Source: Actinophytocola xanthii
GTDB taxonomy: Bacteria; Actinomycetota; Actinomycetes; Mycobacteriales; Pseudonocardiaceae
NCBI RefSeq assembly: GCF_001921205.1
Contig: NZ_MSIE01000018.1
Span: 1-64,000 of the forward strand
Reading direction: 5' to 3'
Length of the DNA: 64,000 bases
Shown here piece by piece: positions 58,954-64,000 of the stretch. Below the pieces are notes generated by a model. That model ran no database searches, was not told the DNA's origin, and saw only the letters and a program-made list of their open reading frames with translations. The position numbers and the translations under genes are program-made. Within the stretch, counting starts at the first letter, position 1. Every line of letters starts with the position of its first letter.

Positions 58954-60609
58954 ATGAAGCGTGACGGGTTTACCCCGTGGCCCATCGAGTTCGTCGAGCG
59001 GTACACCGCGGCCGGCCATTGGCGGGGCAAGCCGCTCGGCCACTGGACGTGGTCCTGGGCGCAAGAGTACGGCGAGCGCACGGCCATCGTCGACGGCGAG
59101 GTGCGCCTGTCCTACCGGGACCTGGCCGAGCACGTGGACGCGCTCGCCGACAGCCTGCTCGACCTCGGCCTGCGCGACGGGGACAACATCCTTGTGCAGC
59201 TGCCGAACAGCTGGGAGTTCGTCGCGCTGTTCCTCGCCTGCCAGCGCATCGGTGTCGCGCCGGTGCTCGCGCTGCTCGCCCACCGCGAGCACGAGCTGGC
59301 CTACCTCGCCGACCTGGCCGACGTCCGCGCGATCGTCGTCCCGGACACCTGGCAGGGCTTCGACCACCAGGGGCTGGCGGGTGAGCTGGCCGCCTCCCTG
59401 CCACAGCGGTGCGGTGTGTTCGTCCTCGGGGACGACGTCTCGAAGTCCAACGTGGACCTGCGCTCGCTGCTGGAGCGGTGGCAGGACCCGGCCCGGTTGC
59501 GCGCCCGGCTGGACGCCACCGCGCCGGACCCCGGCGAGATCGCGCTGTTCCTGCTGTCCGGCGGGACGACCGGAACACCGAAGATCATCGCCCGGACCCA
59601 CCAGGACTACGAGTACAACGCCCGGCAGAGCGGGGCGGTGTGCGGGTTCGACGCCGGCACCGTCTACCTGGTCACGCTGCCCATGGGGCACAACTTTCCG
59701 CTGGGTTCGCCCGGCATCCTCGCCACGCTGATCCAGGGGGGCCGGGTGGTGATGATTCGCTCGCCGAAGCCCGAGGTGGCGTTCCCGGTCATCGAGCGCG
59801 AGGGGGTCACGGTCACCTCGCTGGTCCCCGCGATCGCGCAGCGGTGGGTGGAGGCGGTGGCCACCACCGAGCACGACCTCTCCACGCTGGAGCTCGTGCA
59901 GGTGGGCGGTTCGGTCCTGGACCCCGCGTTCGCCGCGCGGATCGGCCCGGCACTGGGCTGCACGCTCCAGCAGGTCTACGGGATGGCCGAGGGCCTGCTG
60001 AACTACACCCGGCGCGACGATCCGGCGTCGGTCACCAACCACACGCAGGGCCGCCCGATCAGCGAGGACGACGAGATCCTGATCGTCGACGAGGAGGGCT
60101 CGCCGGTGCCCCTCGGTGGCACCGGCGAGCTCCTCACCCGCGGCCCGTACACCCCTCGCGGCTACTTCCGCGCCCCCGAGCACAACGCCAGGGCGTTCAG
60201 CCCGGACGGCTGGTACCGGACCGGGGACCTGGTTCGCTGGCACGAAAGCGGCAACTTCGTCGTCGAAGGCCGAGTCAAGGACCTGATCAACCGCGGCGGC
60301 GAGAAGATCTCCGCCCCGGAGGTGGAGGCCGTCGTCGACACGCTCCCCGCCGTGCGTCGGGTCGCGGCGATCCCGCTACCGGATCCCGAGTACGGTGAGC
60401 TGGTCTGCGTGTGCGTCGTGCTCCAGCCCGGGCGGTCGTTGACACTCGAGGAGGTCCGCGACCTGTTCGCCGCCGAGGGCGTGGCCAAGTTCAAGCACCC
60501 CCAGCAGTTGGAGATCGTCGCCGACTTCCCGCTGACCGCGGTCGGCAAGGTCGACAAGAAGGCCCTGCGCCAGCAGATCCTCACCCGTAGCGAGGAGCAG
60601 GCCGCGTAG
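58954..60609 (+). CDS. Aryl-acid AMP ligase (DhbE/EntE family)
   Basis: The 551-residue adenylate-forming enzyme opens RDGFTPWPIEFVERYTAAGH as in 2,3-dihydroxybenzoate-AMP ligases. It has core motif A3 LLSGGTTGTPKIIARTH, the aryl-pocket segment LPMGHNFPLGSPG, A5 YGMAEGLLNYTR and hinge/catalytic-lysine region KVDKKAL. It activates an aromatic carboxylic acid as the acyl-AMP and loads it onto a carrier or CoA. In clusters with iterative aromatic PKSs (NcsB2, MdpB2 types) it activates the PKS product, and that is the expected job here. ATG 58954 follows AAGGAGG. The carrier protein or transferase that accepts the acyl group is not in the window. Confidence 0.93.
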   Translation: MKRDGFTPWPIEFVERYTAAGHWRGKPLGHWTWSWAQEYGERTAIVDGEVRLSYRDLAEHVDALADSLLDLGLRDGDNILVQLPNSWEFVALFLACQRIGVAPVLALLAHREHELAYLADLADVRAIVVPDTWQGFDHQGLAGELAASLPQRCGVFVLGDDVSKSNVDLRSLLERWQDPARLRARLDATAPDPGEIALFLLSGGTTGTPKIIARTHQDYEYNARQSGAVCGFDAGTVYLVTLPMGHNFPLGSPGILATLIQGGRVVMIRSPKPEVAFPVIEREGVTVTSLVPAIAQRWVEAVATTEHDLSTLELVQVGGSVLDPAFAARIGPALGCTLQQVYGMAEGLLNYTRRDDPASVTNHTQGRPISEDDEILIVDEEGSPVPLGGTGELLTRGPYTPRGYFRAPEHNARAFSPDGWYRTGDLVRWHESGNFVVEGRVKDLINRGGEKISAPEVEAVVDTLPAVRRVAAIPLPDPEYGELVCVCVVLQPGRSLTLEEVRDLFAAEGVAKFKHPQQLEIVADFPLTAVGKVDKKALRQQILTRSEEQAA

Positions 60610-60635
60610 GCCGCCCGCGCCGGCGGCCCACGCGG

Positions 60636-61211
60636 TCAACGGCGAGAGGCGTCGGTCTCGCTCAGGTAGATGGTCCGGCTTCCGCCCCCGCCGGCGTACG
60701 CGACGCCGCCGGCCGGCTCGAGCTCTCCCGCCAGCACCGGTGCGGTGCTGGCGGGAAGCGCCGCGTCGAGCCGGTGGACGAGCCCGTCCACGTCGGCGGC
60801 GAAGGTCTGGTGGCGGATCCGCCAGTAGTTGGACAGGCTCAGCAGCCGGATGTCGTGCGGGAGCTGGTTCTGCCGCGGTAACGGCGTCTCGTCGAGCAGG
60901 ACCGGGATCACCGGCACGTCGTGCTCGAACGCCAGGCGCAGCTCGGTGCGCACCCAGTCCCTCGGATCGTCGATGCGTCGGTGCCCTCGGCCGTCCCCGG
61001 CGGACAGCCAGTGCGGCCCGATGATCGCGAGCATCTGGTCGGAGCTCCGGACGGCCGCCCGGATCTTCCGCGGGTAGATCGCGCCGGGCGCCAGGGAGTC
61101 CTGGTCCCGGAAGACGGCGGATCGTCCGAAATGGAGGGCCAGCCGCTCCGAGATGACCATCGTGGCGTGCACGCTGTCGTCGGTGCGGTAGCTCAGGAAA
61201 AAGCCGGTCAT
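60636..61211 (-). CDS. Stand-alone TIR-domain protein
   Basis: The 191-residue protein starts at ATG 61211 with GAGGAG upstream. Residues ~1-155 form a TIR domain: GFFLSYRTDD (beta-A), SAVFRDQDSLAPGA, LAIIGPHWLS, then DWVRTELRLAFEHDVPVIPV. The catalytic glutamate of NAD-cleaving TIRs would be Glu90 in the WxxxEL motif. The C-terminal ~35 residues are Gly/Ala-rich and unstructured. Bacterial TIR proteins act as NADases in phage defence, as scaffolds or in nucleotide-signal synthesis. This one has no partner gene (no STING, Thoeris or SIR2-like gene). It sits between two biosynthetic operons, convergent with the AMP-ligase gene. Confidence 0.87.
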   Translation of the reverse strand: MTGFFLSYRTDDSVHATMVISERLALHFGRSAVFRDQDSLAPGAIYPRKIRAAVRSSDQMLAIIGPHWLSAGDGRGHRRIDDPRDWVRTELRLAFEHDVPVIPVLLDETPLPRQNQLPHDIRLLSLSNYWRIRHQTFAADVDGLVHRLDAALPASTAPVLAGELEPAGGVAYAGGGGSRTIYLSETDASRR

Positions 61212-61649
61212 CTGTGTACTCCTCAGAATCTCACCCCGGATTGCTAACCACTAGATCGCGGGGTGGGCGCCTGGATTACACAACGCCGGTTGAGAAATAT
61301 TTCCTGTTGAGGAAACGGCGGACCACGGCCGCGTCCCCTTTTTGTCAGAAGCCGATGAGGGGTGGGAGATCATCCCTCGGTGCAAAGCGTTGCGGCCAAA
61401 GGACTTCCACGATCCAGAGAGGACACCGGTGGCCATTCGGCCCAGCGGACGGAGGCCAGTTGGGGGCGGCGAACACTCTCCGCAACCGGCCGGAACTCCT
61501 CCACGCGGAGGAGGAACGACGGGTCGCCCGTCCCTCCGGCGTGCGTTTCTCGGCGGCACCATCAGGCATCCGTTGGGGCAAAGCGGATGGCGGACGTGAC
61601 TCGGCGGCCACACTCCGTCCGGGAGTGCGGCCGCCGAGCAGTGGTGTAG
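61212..61649. other. Intergenic region with promoter-like AT-rich palindrome and hairpin
   Basis: There is no convincing gene in 438 bp. The left part, upstream of the TIR gene, contains the AT-rich palindrome GAAATATTTC (61294-61303) between two GTTGAG copies, a likely promoter/operator zone. The right part holds the hairpin at 61600-61638 downstream of the LLM gene. Confidence 0.5.
61600..61638 (-). terminator. Hairpin terminator of the LLM/SDR/amidohydrolase operon
   Basis: CTCGGCGGCC and GGCCGCCGAG form a 10-bp stem, continued inside by CACTCC/GGAGTG across single unpaired bases. It starts 11 bp after the LLM-gene stop on the minus strand. Confidence 0.75.
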
Positions 61650-62510
61650 TTACTTGCCCAATACCGTGCGTAGCTCCTTGAGCTGGTCGAGCCCGGACCC
61701 GCACGGGGCCAGCAACACCTCGTCGCAGCCGATCTCGGTCAGCCGGTCGAGGGTCTCGCGCACCTTGGCCTCGCCGACCGCGGCGTTGCGCAGCACGAGC
61801 TGGGCATAGGGCGGAGCGAAACCGTAGTAGTCGCTGAGGTACTGGTCGGCCAGCTCCTCGGCCCGCGGCCCGAGCGCGAAGTAGGTCAGCGAGACGACCT
61901 TCGGCGTGCCCTCGCGGCCCGCCTCCCGCCACGCTGCCCGCAGGGCCTGGACCCCGTGAGCGAACATGTCGACGCCGCCACCGCCGGAGATCCACCCGTC
62001 GGCCAGCCGGGCGGTTCGGGCCAGGGCGGCCGGCGAGTGGCCGCCCATCAGGATCGGCGGTGCCGCAGGGATCGAGGGACCGATTCCGCCGGCGAACCCG
62101 CGCCGCTCCCCGGACCAGATCGCCCGAAGCTCCGCGACCTGCGCCTCGATCCGCTTGCCGCGGCCGGCCATCTCGACGCCGCTTGCCCGGAAGTCGTCCG
62201 GGCGCGAACCGGCGGCGAGGCCGAGCACCAGGCGCCCGCCCGACAGCCGGTCGATCGTCGCCGCCTGCTTGGCGAACAGCGCGGTGTTGGTCTGCAGCGG
62301 CGAGATCAGGATCGACGTGGTCAGCCGCACCTGCTCGGTCACCGCCGCGGCGGCGGCCAGCGTGGTGAGGCTCTCGTAGTTGTCGTAGACCAGGCGGTCC
62401 AGCGTGGCGAGGCTGGAGAACCCGGCCCGGTCCGCCTCGGCAGCCCACTCCAGCACCGTGTCCCCGGACACGTCCCGGATGACGCTGGGCAGCCCGACAC
62501 CGACGTCCAT
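61650..62510 (-). CDS. LLM-class (luciferase-like, F420/FMN) flavin oxidoreductase
   Basis: The 286-residue TIM-barrel protein has luciferase-family elements: an N-terminal strand GVGLPSVIRD, SILISPLQTNTALFAKQAAT, GRLVLGLAAGSRPDDF and PPILMGGHSPAALARTARLA. Such enzymes use F420 or FMN to reduce, or FMNH2 to hydroxylate, small molecules; many tailor natural products. ATG 62510 shares a base with the stop of the SchA/CurD gene. It is the last gene of the minus-strand operon and precedes a terminator hairpin. Confidence 0.86.
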   Translation of the reverse strand: MDVGVGLPSVIRDVSGDTVLEWAAEADRAGFSSLATLDRLVYDNYESLTTLAAAAAVTEQVRLTTSILISPLQTNTALFAKQAATIDRLSGGRLVLGLAAGSRPDDFRASGVEMAGRGKRIEAQVAELRAIWSGERRGFAGGIGPSIPAAPPILMGGHSPAALARTARLADGWISGGGGVDMFAHGVQALRAAWREAGREGTPKVVSLTYFALGPRAEELADQYLSDYYGFAPPYAQLVLRNAAVGEAKVRETLDRLTEIGCDEVLLAPCGSGLDQLKELRTVLGK

Positions 62511-62890
62511 CAGGCCGCCGCCTCGTGGCCCGGTGCCCGGCGGTTGAGCACGTTCTCCATGCCCGCCTTCTGGAAGAACGCGCGGGCGCCCTCCGGGGTG
62601 AGCATGTCGCGGCCCTCGGTCAGGTGCTCCTCGAGCTGCCGCTCGAACTCCTTGACCTCGGGCTGGCGGCTCATGTGCGCGGCCACCAGCGGCAGCGGCC
62701 CCTCGACCTCGATGACCCGGATCGCCGAGCCCTCGCCGACGAAGGCCATCGTGGCAAGCAGGCGGCCGACGACCTTGCCGTCCGGCGAGGTGATCTCGAA
62801 GTTGGGCCGGCCGCTGTTGCGGAACAGCTCCTTGACGGCCTCCTCGCTGCCCGGCTTGATCGGGTAGTGCAGCGCGTGCCAGGTGGACAT
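62510..62890 (-). CDS. SchA/CurD-like domain protein
   Basis: This 126-residue protein has the SchA/CurD opening WHALHYPIKPGSEEAVKELF followed by a second dimeric alpha/beta-barrel half (RLLATMAFVGEGSAIRVIEV). The family was first seen in spore-pigment (whiE/sch/cur) polyketide clusters, where it is thought to act on polyketide intermediates as a cyclase or monooxygenase helper. ATG 62890 is the start. Its presence supports an aromatic polyketide pathway for this region. Confidence 0.82.
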   Translation of the reverse strand: MSTWHALHYPIKPGSEEAVKELFRNSGRPNFEITSPDGKVVGRLLATMAFVGEGSAIRVIEVEGPLPLVAAHMSRQPEVKEFERQLEEHLTEGRDMLTPEGARAFFQKAGMENVLNRRAPGHEAAA

Positions 62891-62914
62891 CCTTACCTCC
62901 GTAACAAGGGGTTT

Positions 62915-63667
62915 TCAGTGGCTGGCGGTGACGCCGCCGTCGACGTAGATGACCTGGCCGTTGACGAACCTGGCGAGTGGCGAGGCGAGGTAGGTCACCG
63001 CGCTCGCCACCTCGTCCGGCTCGGCGAACCGGCCGATCGGGATCCGTTGCTGCAGGCGCGCCACGAACTGCTGGTTCTGCTGCGCGGCCTCCACGAAGTC
63101 GGTTCGCATGAACCCGGGGGCCACCGCGTTCACCGTGACACCGCGCCCGCCCCACTCCGTCGCCAGCTGCTTGACCAGGAGGTTCACCCCGGCCTTGCTC
63201 GCCCCGTAGGCGGAGAAGCCCATCCGCCCGCCCGCGTCGCCGCGGACCGAGGAGAGGTGGATGATCCGCCCGCCACCCCGCGCGAGCATGTGCCGGCCGA
63301 CCCCCTGGGACAGCAGGAACGCCCCGACCAGGTTCGCCTGGACGACCTCGACCCACTGCCGCTCGTCGAAGTGCTCGGCAGGCACCGTGATCAGCTTGCT
63401 CGCCGAGTTGACCAGGACGTCCACGCCGCCCCAGGTGCTCTCCAGCTCGGACACCGCGGCGGCGATGCTCGCCGAGTTGACCACGTCGATGGCGAGCGGC
63501 AGCGCGGTACCACCGTTCGCGGTCAGCTTCTCGGCGAGCTCACCCGCCTTCTCCCCGGACCGGCCGGCGACCGCGACGTGCGCGCCCTGCTGGGCGAACT
63601 GCTCGCAGATCACCGCGCCGAGCCCGCCGTACCCGCCGACGACGAGCACCCGCTGGCTCTCGCTCAT
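62915..63667 (-). CDS. Short-chain dehydrogenase/reductase (FabG-like)
   Basis: The 250-residue classical SDR has cofactor motif VVGGYGGLGAVICEQ (one extra substitution in the usual TGxxxGxG), NSASK (NAG-type) and catalytic Ser-Tyr-Lys in HLSSVRGDAGGRMGFSAYGA with SKAG. The C-terminus is YVDGGVT. It should reduce a ketone or oxidise an alcohol of the pathway intermediate with NAD(P)(H). It overlaps the amidohydrolase stop by ATGA. Confidence 0.92.
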   Translation of the reverse strand: MSESQRVLVVGGYGGLGAVICEQFAQQGAHVAVAGRSGEKAGELAEKLTANGGTALPLAIDVVNSASIAAAVSELESTWGGVDVLVNSASKLITVPAEHFDERQWVEVVQANLVGAFLLSQGVGRHMLARGGGRIIHLSSVRGDAGGRMGFSAYGASKAGVNLLVKQLATEWGGRGVTVNAVAPGFMRTDFVEAAQQNQQFVARLQQRIPIGRFAEPDEVASAVTYLASPLARFVNGQVIYVDGGVTASH

Positions 63668-64000
63668 GACGCCCTCCTCAGCTCGTTCGCGCTGTCCAAC
63701 CCGAACAGCTGCTCGGCGTTCCCGCGCAGCACCTTGGCGGTGTCCTCATCGGACAGACCGAGGGCGGCGATCGCGCCGAGAGCCGCGTCGAGCGGGGTGG
63801 CAAGCGGCGGGGAGTCGGTGCCGAACAACATCCGATCCGGCCCGAACACCTCCGCGGCGGCACGCAACGCGGTAACCGACGGTGTTCCGGTGTCCACATA
63901 GATCTGACGCAGCTGGGCGGAGACCGGTGGTCCCTCGACGCCGTCCCGGCGTTGGGCCATGTCCAACTTCTCCGCCAGCAGCGCGAGCGCGCCGCCCGCG
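63664..64000 (-). CDS. Amidohydrolase-2 family protein (N-terminus outside window)
   Basis: Only the last ~112 residues are in the window and the frame is open to the edge. The visible part has the family's C-terminal pattern: YVDTGTPSVTALRAAAEVFG, then RMLFGTDSPPLATPLDAAL with the metal-binding Asp, and VLRGNAEQLFGL. This group contains ACMS decarboxylase and non-oxidative aromatic-acid decarboxylases, including 6-methylsalicylate decarboxylase in fungi. Next to a 6-MSA-type PKS, a decarboxylase or hydrolase acting on the aromatic acid is a reasonable guess. It heads the minus-strand operon within this window. Confidence 0.85.
   Translation of the reverse strand, partial: AGGALALLAEKLDMAQRRDGVEGPPVSAQLRQIYVDTGTPSVTALRAAAEVFGPDRMLFGTDSPPLATPLDAALGAIAALGLSDEDTAKVLRGNAEQLFGLDSANELRRAS

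Noticed and set aside
57958-60243. 761-codon minus-strand frame spanning the PKS 3' end and AMP ligase
   Set aside because: It crosses two well-supported plus-strand genes and shows only compositional bias.

Overview
The window is high-GC actinomycete DNA. The signs are very strong third-position GC, frequent GTG/TTG starts, ATGA/GTGA-type gene overlaps, a SARP regulator, a pSAM2-type integrated element and an iterative type I polyketide synthase. The overall style (Pseudonocardiales-like) is a moderate-confidence guess. No rRNA operon, CRISPR array or intact insertion sequence was seen.

Left chromosomal arm (1-10452): a secreted M23 peptidase with C-terminal FG-GAP repeats that runs off the left edge, a large AfsR-type SARP regulator, a small two-gene quinone-oxidoreductase unit, a redox operon (lipoprotein, DUF4142 protein, membrane cytochrome fused to a 3-Cys ferredoxin, flavoprotein reductase) with a Crp-like site in front, and a Tat-exported cytokinin-dehydrogenase-like flavoenzyme.

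Integrated element (10492-28214): a 17.7-kb actinomycete integrative and conjugative element (AICE) in the 3' end of tRNA-Lys(UUU), bounded by a 39-bp direct repeat. The order is integrase, excisionase, rolling-circle Rep, DUF2637/Spd membrane proteins, FtsK-like transfer ATPase, small genes, Pra-like activator, and a divergent KorSA-like GntR repressor with repeated operator boxes between them. The cargo half (18.8-28.1 kb) has lower GC. It holds a YdcF protein, a 1021-residue N6-DNA-methylase/specificity protein with a C-terminal HEPN-like motif, a highly structured inverted-repeat locus, two small two-helix membrane proteins, a Zn-ribbon protein, an XRE-TPR regulator and a HAD phosphatase. 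The methylase is the best candidate in the window for an undescribed defence system.

Middle region (28215-46604): mostly housekeeping or accessory genes. They include a decaying DUF6879/XRE cluster, MarR and TetR switches with palindromic operators (the latter controlling an azoreductase-SMR pair), a NarL-type two-component system, a PAF-acetylhydrolase-like lipoprotein, a GH1 glucosidase with its MFS transporter, a LicD-methyltransferase fusion, a carbonic anhydrase, a GT87 mannosyltransferase-like protein and a Cys/Met PLP enzyme.

Right end (46734-64000, continuing outside): a natural-product gene cluster. It has an orphan E1 alpha/beta pair without E2/E3, SnoaL and NTF2 proteins, an FAD monooxygenase, a 6-methylsalicylate-synthase-type PKS (KS-AT-DH-KR-ACP), an aryl-acid AMP ligase, and an opposing operon of amidohydrolase, SDR, SchA/CurD protein and LLM flavoenzyme. 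A lone TIR protein and a heavily frameshifted membrane-protein pseudogene sit inside it. The likely logic is that the PKS makes a small aromatic acid, the ligase activates it, and the redox enzymes tailor it or its acceptor.
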